From the NCBI RefSeq assembly GCF_001625215.2, contig NC_030385.2:35985598-36049597 (forward strand): DNA of 64,000 nt. The letters are read 5' to 3'. Numbering within the stretch: the first letter of the stretch is position 1; each line of letters starts with the position of its first letter. This stretch comes from Daucus carota subsp. sativus. Lineage: Eukaryota; Streptophyta; Magnoliopsida; Apiales; Apiaceae. The notes under the pieces were generated by a model. That model made no database searches and was not told the origin of the DNA. It saw only the letters and a program-made list of their open reading frames with translations. The position numbers and the translations under genes are program-made. Below are positions 25,848-37,882 of this stretch, piece after piece.

Positions 25848-26635
25848 CTAGCAAACAAAGAAGATAATCTTAAACATGTAAGTTACTGAGAAAATTATTT
25901 CAGAAGCAAACTACTGCTTAGACAGAGTCATCAATATGAAACAATTCTTGTTTGTCAAAGACCAATTTTTGTTTTAGAGACTGCATGTTTTTTACTTAAG
26001 TTTATGCAAATATAATTTTCATTCACTGAATGCAATTTTTTTTTTAATTCATCCATGCATCAGAAACAAATCCCAGGTATGCTCTTCAATTAATACTTCA
26101 AATAGTACTTATTAGATCAACACTTTGGCGAACCAACTGACAGGTAACCCTTCCAACCATAATCTGTTATTTCATCTCCTTCTTGGAAGCCTAAGTACAA
26201 AAAATAAGTTCTAACAATAGAAATAACAGAAATCTTGAATCATGCAGTAACTTATACTGGTTAACTAATAATATATGATCTATTTGTCAAAAAAAATAAA
26301 ATAATATATGATTTATTGTTTCGAAGGATCTAATGATACTGGTTACATGAATTTACATAAAGCATTAACGTATTTAATTTGCAAGCATAAATATAAGATT
26401 AAATTATCATTCCAATCTTATAACATAACAAATACAAAGATGATTATATAATGATAAGAATAAGATACCTTGGTCAGATGGATTATTTTCTTTATCGCCG
26501 TTATTAAAAATCATATATTAGAATTTATATTAAGAATTAAGATATATATATCAACTCCCAGTCCGTTGCCATGTATCAGCTTTTTCTTTGACAACATAAT
26601 AGGAAAGTGTGTCATAGAAGCTTCACAAAGGGACG

Positions 26636-27373
26636 GTTCCATATAGGGATGGCAACGGGTTGGATCGGTTCGGATATTTGAGATATCCAAATCCAAATTA
26701 TTTTTAAAATCCAAATCCAAATCCAAATCCAATCGGGTTTCAGATATCAAATCCAAATCCAAATCCACGGGTTTTGGATCGGGTTCGGGTTTGTTCGGGT
26801 TTATCCAAAACCTGAATTCCGAAATTTATATAGTATTGTAGAAATATTATTTTTGATTTTTTCGCCCTTAAATTTCATTATATTTAAAACTAAACTACTT
26901 TAATAATAAAGTATTACACATTAATAAAATCTTGAAACGTATTTAATAATTTCTAAACACAAATCTTCACTATACGGAGTATGAAATTTTAAAATAATTC
27001 ATTAGTTAAACAAAAAAAGTCATTATAACCCAAGAATATACACATTCACACTCTACCTATGTATATATAAACAAAATTTAGTAGATTTAAAATTGAAAAA
27101 AAGTATATTAGTATACATATACATATATATATTTGGATTTTTTTTCGGGTTTCGGGTTTGGATCGGGTTTGGATCGGATTCGGATTTCGGGTCGGGTTTC
27201 GATACGGAATACCTAGTATCCAAATCCAAATCCAAATCCAAATCCAAACTCGTTCGGGTCTAAAAATCAAATCCAAATCCAAATCCAAAATATCGGGTTC
27301 GGTAAGATCCATTCGGGTCGAAACGGTCGGGTATCCATTCGAATCGATTTTTTCTGCCATCCCTAGTTCCATA
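26636..27373. mobile_element. hAT-type non-autonomous element with 8-bp target duplication
   Basis: Termini TAGGGATGGCA (26644) and TGCCATCCCTA (27365) are perfect inverted repeats, flanked by the 8-bp duplication GTTCCATA at 26636-26643 and 27366-27373. An 8-bp duplication and this terminus fit hAT. The 722-bp body has no transposase. It carries GGATTT/AAATCC hexamer arrays near both ends (about 26690-26765 and 27220-27290) and GGTTCGG-rich blocks. These arrays create spurious Asp-Leu open frames. Confidence 0.85.
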
Positions 27374-27750
27374 CAAGCCTGAAGCCTCCACTTCCCTGTA
27401 CAAGCCTCCCCAAATTACAAAGGTCGGGATTTTTTTTCTATTTTTCCTGAATTTCTTATATTTTAAAATTTTTTACCATCTAAAAATTCAAATTATTGAA
27501 AATATGAACATTAGCATGAAAATAATGCTAACTTAAAATCTTTAAAAGAAACTTTAGATTTTGTAAGAGAAATAGGGGAATTTTAAGCTACAATCAAATC
27601 CGGGCCGTACATCTAATACCCAAACAAGAGTTTTAAGCTACAATTAAATCTACACCGTCCATCTTATACCATCATGGGGTTCTGACAAAATATTTTGAAT
27701 AAAGAGTGTAATAGAAAACACCCCTAAAACAAAACACAAAGACAATAGAA
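27374..27750. other. 5' flank of BARD1 copy 2
   Basis: Short promoter region squeezed between the hAT-type element and the start codon. It has a two-copy tandem repeat with a 50-bp period (27581 and 27631, TTTTAAGCTACAAT...AAATC...CCGT). No clear TATA box. Confidence 0.5.
27581..27670. repeat. 50-bp tandem repeat in BARD1 promoter
   Basis: TTTTAAGCTACAATCAAATC at 27581 and TTTTAAGCTACAATTAAATC at 27631, each followed by CCGT.CATCT.ATACC. It lies about 80-170 bp upstream of the start codon. Confidence 0.8.
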
Positions 27751-30700
27751 ATGGAAGATTCTTGGTCTAATCAACAAACTATGCACTCTACTCCATGGTT
27801 CAATCACCTACGCAAACTCGGCTCACTTATCAAATGCCCCATCTGGTACTATGTTCTTACACAACACATCCCAATTTATGTTTGTGTCCGGATGTTTTGT
27901 TTTTGTGCAAAACTCGATTATTATGGGTCATTTGTTTACATGGTTGTTTTTGGTTAATCGCATTGTTTTGGCAGTTTGGAGTTGCTTAAAGGGCCTGTTT
28001 TGCTCCCCTGTGATCATTTCATCTGCAAGTACTTATTCTTGTTTCTTGTTTTTAATTTTTTTGGCTGGTTTGTTGTTTTTGTTTTGTAATTGGGTTTTCT
28101 GTTTGAGTGTGTGAGCAGTTCATGCATTCAAAATCAGGCCAAGAATGGTTCCAAGTGCCATGTTTGCAATGAACAATATGCTGATCGAGGTACGGAAGAT
28201 TCTGTACTTGGTTATGTTTGTGGTTGTGCTTTGTGCCGTATTTGTATTCTTTGAATTTTAAGTGCATTGTAGTTTTATATCGATTGCATTGTGACTCAGT
28301 ATTGGAATCTATATAAATTTGTACTGATATGGTTGACTTGTAAATGCTAGCGTTTGTAGTTTTAGTCCAAATTCATATGAGATAGTAGTATTGTGTTTGG
28401 CGGGAACAATGTGCGATTAATAATCATATGGTAGAGGTATCGTGTGTCTCAAGCTATTGAACTCATTCGTTATCACTTAGTTGTATTGTAGAGATATTAT
28501 ATATCACAATATCACCGTATTAATGATTAAATAGCATACTAATGGGTACTATATTTTATAATTTATTCCTGCAAATGTAGGACCAGTTTCTTGCTCATAG
28601 ATTTTCTCTATCTGCTGGTTCCTGAATGCGTAAGATTATTTGAGATCAAGTTCAAAACCACTAATCATTGTTTTTTTTTTTTGTGTCTTAATGAAGCAGA
28701 GATACGATCTGCACCTTATATGGAAAATGTGATAGCAGTTTATAAAAGCTTGTGTTCGGTTCCCCTAGCTGAGTTATTTCACCCCCCTGCTTCTGGTAAG
28801 AGATTGTATGATATAATTGATTTATGTGTAACTGTACTTTTTCAGCTATAACATATCTTGGATTAAAAAAGAAGCCTTTTGAAACATCTGCAGGGGATAA
28901 TTCAATCAGTGGACGACCTCTTTGTTTCCCAAATGGTTGTCAAACAAAAACAAGTATTGGCCAAAAAGGATATCCGTGTATAGAAGAGGAGATTGCACTT
29001 GAATCAATAAACATGACCAAATTGAAATCAGATTTGTCACCGAGGACTTGTTCATTTAGCGAGATCAATAAGGACTCCAAGAAACGAAAGAAATCGAATT
29101 TGTCAGAACCAGATGAGTGTGGCTTTTGTCATTCTTCTAAAGTTACTGATGTTAGTACTAATTTCTGAACGTGAATCTGGATTTTTGTGTGTGTCTAGAC
29201 TTTATTAAGACTATGTATTGATTAGCTGCCTCCTGGAAAGAAATATCTATTAAATCATCTTTTTCCTGAATCGATCTCTTACTGAATATATGGTTGCTTA
29301 CAGGAAACTGGGCCAATTCTACATATTGCCAATCAGGAGTTATTACATGGAGATTTGGCGTCTTTCTCCAAGGTTATTAGCATTCACAAGGTTTGCATTG
29401 ATTGGTACGTATTGATTCGCCTTTCTGAAAAGAAAAATAAAATAATTTAAAGCCAGGCACATCCATACTGTAGAACTTAGCTATTTTCCAGGCTTTGTGT
29501 ATCTCGTCTCTTCCATAACTCGCACTCTCCTATTTATTGTTTATTGAAATGGTCGGAGAGAAAAATATTCATGCTCATGAAGATTTTAATCTATTCACGA
29601 TTCTCATATTCTATAAATGACTGTTATTATGATGTTGAAAATAGCAACTATTTGCCCCTATTTCTCTCTGGTGCATGAAATACTCTTTCAATCTTTTTTT
29701 TAACAGTCCCTTTTTTCTCAATTTCCCAACTACTCTTTCTTCCATCATTCACTTTTTATGCATACAGTGTTGTTGATCGCCAGAACAAATTCCGAATAAG
29801 TTCTTAATCGGATTATAATTAAAAAGAGGATGTTATTCCTATTACAATGATACAGAACATTATAAGTACCATTTACGACTTTCAAAGTGTTAATGGTTGT
29901 GCCTGATTCTGTTGACCGTATGCATTACTTGGTGTATATTTGTTTTTTTCAAGCATTTGTTTTTAGAGTCATATTTTGTGATTGGCATTCAATTGCAGGA
30001 CACCGATGGTGTATTTCGAGGGTGAAAAGATAAAGAATTTAGATATAGAACTGGCTAGGGCAGCTAAGCTAAAATGTAGTGGATGTGGGGAAAAGGGGGC
30101 TGCACTTGGCTGCTATGTGAAGTCTTGTCGGAAGACGTATCACGTACCTTGTGCATTAAAGATACCAAATTGCAAATGGGATTCTGTAAGTAATACTAAT
30201 AGTTTATTCTATTCAGTTGTTTTTGTGGTTGTATCATGGAATTTCTGTTTTTTTTAATGCTAACATTTTATTAATTTATCCGTAGGACAACTTTTTAATG
30301 CTGTGCCCATCTCACAAGTCCAACAAATTTCCAAGGAAAATTTTACAGCGTGAAAAGTATGACAGAGTAGAAGCTGGTCCTCTGGCATCCCGACTGTGCG
30401 TTCTTCCAACCTTTATTTTACCAGTGTTTAAAGTTTGGTCCGTATGTTTGCATCTAGATCCTTGTGCATTTTAGAGTTTCAGTGGAGGTCTTCTAAAAGT
30501 TAATTGCCTGTAAATATCTTAGTTGAATTTTAAATTAATACAATTTTGTTTCATTGATTCTCATTTTAAATTTTCATGGTATTGTGGTTTATTGCTCAAT
30601 ATTCTTTAAATGTGCGAAAACAGGAGTTCCGGGGAGTCAAATTTCTGGTCGGCATCACCTCATGGAGCAAAAACTTGGGTATTCTGTGGATCTGCTTTGT

Positions 30701-32380
30701 CTTCCATGGATCTGGTTGGTTCTAAATTTTAACACAAGAATTGTTTGGTGAAAAATTACAATTTTGTGCATGAACTTTGTTTAATTTTTATTACTTTCAA
30801 GACTTCTAAATCAGTGTTATGCCCAAAGCAGAAGTGACCTGATGACAGGTCATGCCCTTAAAAATGAATTTGGAAAAGAAACTAATTTTGTAATTGATAA
30901 ATAAATGCATACATGATTTTTACACTATATAATTCTGATCATTATCTGTAATAAAACCTGTTGTACTTAACTAAAAAAATCTGTTTTACATGTATGCTTG
31001 AATATATGTCCTATCTTTTAATCACGCGACCTTTTCCCAATTTTGTTCTTGGTATACAGTGCTATCTGGTGAAGTTCGCTAGACGTTGTGATGCAACTGT
31101 GGCAAGGTCTTGGAGACCAGATATAACCCATGTAATTACTGCGACAGATGCAAACGGTGCCTGTACGAGGACAATGAAAGTCCTCATGGCAATTTTGCAC
31201 GGACGATGGATTATCTCAATGGACTGTAAGATTTATATCGTTCCTTAATAAATTTTTTGATGGCAAGTCCTGGATCCTCTTGTTAATCAATAGGATCAAT
31301 CTCCTCTACATAATGCTTAATTAAAAATCATCATTTCTTACCCGCTACATTTCTTATACTATAAATAATATACAATCATGACAAAAAATCATTTTCTTTA
31401 TTAGACTGATTTTTTTAAAAGATATTTTCCTAGTTAATGGGGTTTTTCATTTTGTGTGGACATCGATGGCACTTAAATGCCTATGTTAAAATACTTTAGT
31501 CAAGATTATTATAGCTGACTTATCTTTCCAGCATGAATTCTAATCTCCTGAACATGTAAGGTTTTTGGCTTTACTATGTCATATATTGTTCAAATTAGTG
31601 TTATGATATTCTTACTTATAGGAATTGAATATATATTTCCTTGTCTATTAATAAGTAAGCAACTCACAAATTGTTTGCAGGGATAAAATCTTGCTCAGAA
31701 GCAAACAGGCCTGTGGATGAAAAGCATTACGAAGTTACCCTAGATAATCATGGCTCTCGCAACGGCCCCAGGACCGGAAGACAGCTAGCTTTAGATAATG
31801 CAAGTGCAAATTTTTACTCTGGAAGAACAATATATGTTACTACTAGAAATTTTGCACAATTAATGTGTTTTTCCTGAAAAACTACTAGCATCCAATAAGT
31901 AGATAACTCAACTTTAAGATTTCATCAGATTATATTACTATTTAATCAGCACTTAATTGACTTTTAGATTTCTGTACATCTCTTTTTGTCACACGATAAA
32001 ATGTTGATCTTCTTTGGTTTTGCTTAATCCAGGGGCCAAAGCTATTTGGTAGCCACATATTCTACTTCAGTGGAAATTTTGACTCGGCTCTCATGGATAA
32101 TCTCAAAACTTTGGTTCACTCTGCTGGTGGTTTCGTTATTGAGAACAAGGAGCACCTTGTCTCACAAAGTTGTGTTGCCAAGGGAACTTCAAGAACTTTA
32201 ATTGTTTATAATGCCGATGACTTTAATCAATGGGCTTCAGGAGATAAAGAATCCCATATGTTGGAAATACCAGAGGCAGCAGAAGATTTGGCTCTAAGGA
32301 TTGGTTCTAGGGTTGTTCAGCACACATGGATTTTGGAGTCAATTGCAGCATGTAAGTTGCAGCCTTTGTCCTGCTATTGA
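27751..32380 (+). CDS. BARD1: BARD1/ROW1 RING-PHD-BRCT protein (intact copy 2)
   Basis: Plant BARD1 (ROW1) pairs with BRCA1 in DNA repair and represses WUSCHEL in the shoot meristem; it is nuclear. Twelve exons: 27751-27845, 27975-28028, 28119-28189, 28700-28795, 28846-29150, 29304-29404, 29999-30185, 30286-30395, 30624-30714, 31060-31225, 31681-31799, 32033-32380. Phases close to 1743 nt, 580 aa. RING at 29 to ~70 (CPIC, PCDHFICNSC, CHVC). An extended PHD runs from DECGFCH through ELARAAKLKCSGCGEKGAA, GCYVKSCRKTYHVPCA and LMLCPSHKSNKFPR. Two C-terminal BRCT domains include WRPDITHVITATDANGACTR, ILHGRWIISMD and VVQHTWILES. Intron 11 must use a GC donor (AAT|GCAAGT) to keep frame. It is shorter than Arabidopsis BARD1 (713 aa, recalled), mainly in the linker after the RING. 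The stop follows KLQPLSCY. Confidence 0.93.
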
Positions 32381-33661
32381 TGATTTTATCGACAAAGATG
32401 TTCTGGCGCTACCATGGTAAAAATCATGTGTACCTGTGAATTGTGCATAGTTTATCCAATTGTGGTATCATACTGTCAGTAGATGTTGAAAGATATTATG
32501 TCTTGCCATATGCAGATTTCTAAGGTTATAGTGAATACACATAAACTCTTAGCTCAAACAAATATTGTGAATCTGTGGTATATTACCTAAATAGTTAGCT
32601 ATGAATAGTTTAGTTTCCATTTTAAGGTTTTGTACTAGAATGTCTAATTTGTGTACAGATCAAGGAATATTGTAGCATGATGTAATACTTCTGATCTTTA
32701 TAGATCATAATATAAGGAGTTGCTGCATAATCTTATATATTATATTAGCATCATTTTGGCATCTCAAGGCGGGTTCTGGACTTCAAGATCATCATTGCGC
32801 CATTCTTAATCCTATCATCTATTGCCTGGTAGCTTATTTTTTGCGGTCTCTGAAACTTTCCCGCTTAAATACAATTTATCCCACCCAAAATCCTGTTAGC
32901 CTGCTTTTATCTTTTACGAGGGCTATAATCTCTACAATCCACATATATCTGCATCTGATTATGGTCTGTACTTTTGTGGACCTGTGGGTTTTTTTTGGTA
33001 ATTGCCATATTCTGTTGTATGTATACATCAATATGTTTTTTGCCTTTCCAGAGATTTACCTTATGGAACCTTGTAGCATCTTTGAAATGGGAGTTTGTAC
33101 TCTCTAGCTGAATCTTTCCTATACATACAGTGTAAAATAGCCTATCGTTTCCCAAATATTTCTACCATTTCCCCAAAGACTCCTCCAGTGTTTAAATGAA
33201 CTATATCAGCGGTTCATGAAAATCGCCTAAATGCTAAACGCGAGATGGTCAATAAGTGATCGTTGCAATGATTTATAAGCGTTTTCTTATCATGGAAAGG
33301 AAGAAATCCTAAAACCGGGATTAAAGTCGGAATATGAAAACTCACAAAATCTCTTGCCATGATCCTTAAAATCAAAGCAAGCAAATATAAACAAAAAAAA
33401 TGATAGTTTAAGTAGAAAATGTATATATTATGTAAAAAAATAAATCCAATTATGACATAATTTCTGACAAGAAATATAACATCTTATTTAACAATAAGAA
33501 TATCAACTTAAAAAGAATATGAGACAAGTATGTAAAATTATAATGTCTAAGTAAAGCGAGAACTTTGGTTACATACACAAATACTAAAAAATTCGTAATT
33601 CACACTAATCTTAAAAAAAATTAATCATACTCTTTATGAAAAAAATATAATATAAAAAAAT

Positions 33662-33963
33662 AGGGTCGCGCTCAAGAGAGAACCAGTCCTTAAAATAGAA
33701 CCATAGAACCACTAAGGTTCTGCTGCGGAATCCTAAATTTCAAATAGATTTTTAGGATAAATACATGTTTTTTTCCATATTTTTTCATCGTTGTGTGTGT
33801 TCAAAAATAATTTTAAAATCTAATACATAGATATTAACATTTTTTGCATGTGAAGTTCTGTTGCAGAACCCTAAGTCATACTTAAGTTCTGCTGCAGAAC
33901 CCTGCCTTATAAGGTAAGGGTTCTATGGTTCTCTCTCTAATGGTTCTCTCTGGAATCTGACCC
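33662..33963. mobile_element. Terminal-inverted-repeat MITE (GGGTC...GACCC)
   Basis: Starts AGGGTCGCGCTCAAGAGAGA and ends TCTCTCTGGAATCTGACCC. The termini are imperfect inverted repeats sharing AGAGAGAACCA. The interior has repeated GTTCTGCTGCAGAACC-like palindromes. It resembles the GGGT-ended elements at 40.8-43.4 kb but is not in a (TA)n tract. Target duplication not certain (AAAT on both sides, AT-rich). Confidence 0.6.
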
Positions 33964-34286
33964 AAATAAAAATATGTTACTAATATTTAACTTCTAAATT
34001 GCAAAATACTGACATTACAATATAGATATAGTGAAATAAATATTTCACAAGTAACAAAAATAAGCTCACTAGTTATATATATATAAACACACACACACAA
34101 ATTAAGTAAGAGCCGACAAGCGGCAAGTACACTTAATACATTGAACAATACTCTAAATAATTATTAGTAAAATAATATACAAATATTTATCAATCTTCAA
34201 ATATGACACCAAAATACTTTTAACATAATTACGTCATCAATTATCACCCCCAAAATGGTACTCAGACTACTGAAAATCCCTAAACA

Positions 34287-34358
34287 GGTCCTAAGAGTTT
34301 ACCACCAATAAATGGTACCTAAGGCCCTAAGAGTTTACCACCAATAAATGGCACCTAA
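34287..34358. repeat. 36-bp tandem duplication
   Basis: Two adjacent 36-bp units containing CCTAAGAGTTTACCACCAAT differ at only about two bases. Confidence 0.9.
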
Positions 34359-35365
34359 TTATTTATCAATCTCCACTAAAAACAAAACAATCAAATTCAC
34401 AAATTATATGTATATTAAAAATCATCTATGAATAATAAAAGAAAATTACATCGTATTTATAACGCATTTAAACAATATAAATATGTTATAAGAATATAGT
34501 TATATATAATTAACAATATTTATTTAAAATTTTCAAAATTTGAATCTTAGAAACTTAATAAAGATAATCAGTTTCCAAATAAAGAAGGTAATTGATTATA
34601 ACAACACATTAAATAGTATTAAAAATCATAATCAATATATTGCCTAAAATATAATTATTAGCATAAATTAGAAATTGCTAATTTTTTGGCTTTTTAAGGA
34701 AAAGCCATAGAAGATATGAAAATTGAGAAAAAATATTCATAAAACTAACATAAATATTAAATATCAGATATTTTTTATTTCGATTTTAGTTATAACTATA
34801 TGAATATCGAAACGCATTGAATTTTTATGATTCGATGCTCGTTACAAATCGAGAAAAAGTATCACAAAATAAGTTGTTCAAAAATAAAAGTCACATTATT
34901 AAACAAAGCACACTCATATTCATATAGAACAAAAACAATCATATACTGGGGGACAATTTACATTCCTGTTCAAAATCAAAACACTTATTAATTAATAATT
35001 TATCTATAAAAGCTCTTGAGTGGTCCCGGGAGGCCCACAAAATAAAAGAACAAAATCAATCAACGGCTGAGATTCATTTAGATAAAGATGATCATCATCA
35101 CTCAAGTATCAATAGACACTCTAACGGTCACCTTCTTCTTTATTCAAAAACCCTAAAATCACCAAAAAAATCGACCGTTAATTAATCTCCTTTACTCCCC
35201 CTTATCTAATTTTAAAGCCCTCTTCTCTTCTTCATCAAAAATGAAGACCCATTTGTCTCCCTTTGGAGATAATTAAATCTTCACCATCTTCTTTAACTTA
35301 AAAATCATAAAAATCCCATTTTTATTTTCAAGAATCAAGAAAAAGGGTTGTGTCTAAACAGTAGA

Positions 35366-37466
35366 ATGGGCTGTTTTCTTGGGTGTTTTGGATCTTCTAA
35401 GGACAAGAAACGCAAGAAGCAGAGGAGATATGGCAGCCCTCGTCTTCAAGTAAGTTGCTTTAAGTTTACTGTGTGTGTGTTTTGCTAAGAAAGATTCAAT
35501 TATTTCATGTTAGTTTGGTGTTTAAATGAACTAAAATGATACTGTTTCCTATGAATCTGTGATTCAAAGATTATTAATTAAGTTGCTGATTATAAATTGG
35601 GAAAAAGAATATGCTGTTTATGAATTATGATATCTGGTTTTTGCTGAATCTAAGATGCAAAGATTCAAACTTTATGTGTTTTATCATTTATTTCAGCTTT
35701 AGCTAAGTTGGGTTTCTTTGATTAAGTCTCCCCCTAAAGAAGGCATTTAAGTTGATAATTTTTTATTTTATTTTCACTTTGAGGTGCAAAAGAATTCTAG
35801 GAAGAAAATTGAGCTAAGAAGATAAGCTTCGGTTATGTTAGTAGATATTTAATGAAGTCTGTGGTGATATAATTTGAGGTTAATTAATTACTGTTTTTTC
35901 GATGTGTTGCAGAGAATTGGAAGTCAGACTCTTGTGCAAACTAGTACTACTGAAACTCCTGTGTTAAGCATCCCAGAAAAGGTCGCCTATTCAGTACTAG
36001 AGTCGTGGTGAGTCGATTTATATTTAGAAGTAAATTGACTGTTCTGGAAAATATTTGTTTTTTACTTTAAATATCGGTAGTAGAATAATCTTGGGTACTC
36101 AAGTATTTTGTTTATCCCCAGTGTACTCAAATGTTTTGTTCATCTTGTGTGGATGTTGTGTGTGTGTGTGTGTACACAGTGATGAGAAGTCTGAGGAACA
36201 ATTGAGTTTGAGTACGAGGAAGAAAGTTACATTCGATACAAATGTCCAAACATATGAGCATGTTACTGTATATGGAAGTACAGATTTGTTACTGGATAAG
36301 AACGATGTCAGTGAGAAGGAAATGGAAGAGGAGGGGGACAAGAAGGATGGTCTAGCTAGATCAAGTCAATCTCGTACAAGTTCCGAGGACAATTCAACAA
36401 TATCGAGTGTTGGATCTTACCCTCAGAATCATAGGTACAATAATTGCCGAGACAGTGATGATGAAGCTGTAGAATCAGAGTATGAAGATAGTGATTTAGA
36501 TGATGAAGAGGAAGATGAGTATGGTGATGATGATTACGATGATGAGATTAATGATGGAAGTGTGTTGTGTCAAGAAGTGTGGTCGGAGACCATTCCAGTT
36601 GAATCGAAGGAGTCAAGAACAGGTGTTTCTCTGAAAAGAGTTGGTTCAGAAGAGGTTGATAGCCCTGTACCCTGTGTAATGCCTGAGCAGGAAGTTAAAA
36701 CACTTCTTTTGAATCGTAATGCAAGAGACAGGAGTGTTTATGTTCATCCTGTGCTGAATCCAGTGGAGAACCTCAGTCAATGGAAAGCTGTCAAATCGAA
36801 AGGGACATCGCTACTAAATCCACACCAGAAGGAGAATTCGTTTGCAGATGGTGAAGCACCTCGGATTTCGTTGAGCACAGAACCTAGTTTCAAACAATCA
36901 TCATATAGTTCCAAGCCTCAATCCAATTATCAGACCAAGAATCAAAACAAAGAGATGGCTGTTGATGCAAGTCTTTCAAATTGGTTAGTAACACCTGAAA
37001 TAACTCCGGATAAAAAATCTAGTTCGATTAAGCTTCAACCTGTGAATTCAGAAAAAAGCATGTCCCAAGGGTCAAATTCAGTGATGAGCATAGAAGATAG
37101 GCCAATCTTAGGTGCATTGACACTTGAGGAGCTAAACCAGTTTTCAGCAACGTCGTCCTCCCCTAGAAAGTCACCAAGTCGGAGCCCTGATGAAATGGTT
37201 CTCATGGGAACTGTTGGAACGTACTGGAAACACACAGGCGAAGCCAAGAATAGAGGTTCAGCCTCATCCTATAAAGGCATACCAAACACAACCAGCAAGT
37301 ACAGAGAGGTATATATGATGAAGTGAGATCTCGTGGCCTTGTATAAGTAGGTTCACTGGACTAATCAATGTATGATGGCTTGCAGGATAAAAAAGTGAAC
37401 TGGCATTCCACCCCGTTTGAGACAAGATTGGAAAGAGCTTTAAACCGAGGTTCTGCTGAAGCTTAA
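35366..37466 (+). CDS. JASON/At1g04030-like acidic protein, MGC N-terminus
   Basis: Four GT-AG exons: 35366-35449, 35913-36007, 36180-37308 and 37386-37466. Phases close to 1389 nt, 462 aa. The N-terminus MGCFLGCFGSS followed by a basic KDKKRKKQRR stretch suggests N-myristoylation at Gly2 and palmitoylation at Cys3/Cys7, hence membrane association; this is inferred. Residues about 151-186 are strongly acidic (EYEDSDLDDEEEDEYGDDD). Ser-rich regions follow, then DRPILGALTLEELNQF and MVLMGTVGTYW, and a conserved end NWHSTPFETRLERALNRG. I link it to the JASON family, whose founder positions the spindle in male meiosis II, and to At1g04030. That gene sits beside BARD1 in Arabidopsis as this one sits beside copy 2 here; both points are from memory. 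Function in this plant is unknown. Exon 2 must splice at TCGTG|GTGAG to keep frame. Confidence 0.8.
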
Positions 37467-37882
37467 ATTTTCCTTTATTTATTCCCGTGAGATGGTTTTG
37501 TGTGATACTTTTCTATGTTGTGTGTGAATTTTCAACTTATTTGTTCATTTGTTGTAATTCTTTATTGTACTTATGAGATGATTATATATGATTCAATTTA
37601 TTTATATAAGATTCCATCTTTTTAAGCTCTTGTTTCAGTTTTTGTACGATTTGAGATGTACATAAATACTATATGTAAATACGATTTGTTCCAAGAGTTT
37701 TAAATAATATATGTAAAAGTTGCCATACAATCTTGCAGTTCACACATTGTTATACAAGCAAATGAGCAACAGAACCCTAGCAACCCTTATGAGAAAATCA
37801 TTGGCTATATTAAAATGCCAACTATAAATTCACCATTTCAATCAATATAAGTTTAAGTTTTTGCAATTCACCATTTCAATCA

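Larger units (their letters stand above)
22559..26527 (-). mobile_element. Composite segment with Helitron-like terminus and 16-bp flanking repeat
   Basis: An exact 16-bp direct repeat, CATATATTAGAATTTA, lies at 22559-22574 and 26512-26527. Right inside the left copy, read on the minus strand, is a GC hairpin (GCTCGCG-AAG-CGCGGGC, about 22607-22590), 11 AT-rich bases and then CTAG followed by T, which is the layout of a Helitron 3' end. The segment holds a RIN4/NOI exon at 25667-25847 on the same strand and a CT-rich tract. A Helitron would not make a target duplication, so the direct repeat and the hairpin point to different mechanisms. I found no TC-type 5' end, no Rep/helicase and no transposase. 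Calling it one transposon with captured gene pieces is an inference. Confidence 0.45.
32381..35365. other. Intergenic, BARD1 to JASON-like gene
   Basis: AT-rich 3-kb spacer. It holds a terminal-inverted-repeat element at 33662-33963 and a 36-bp tandem repeat at 34287-34358. The ~200 bases before 35366 contain a CCTTTACTCCCCCTTATC-type pyrimidine-rich leader. No other gene is supported. Confidence 0.5.

Noticed and set aside
26511-27372. Open frames rich in Asp-Leu repeats
   Set aside because: They arise from the GGATTT/AAATCC hexamers of the hAT-type element on both strands and carry no domain.
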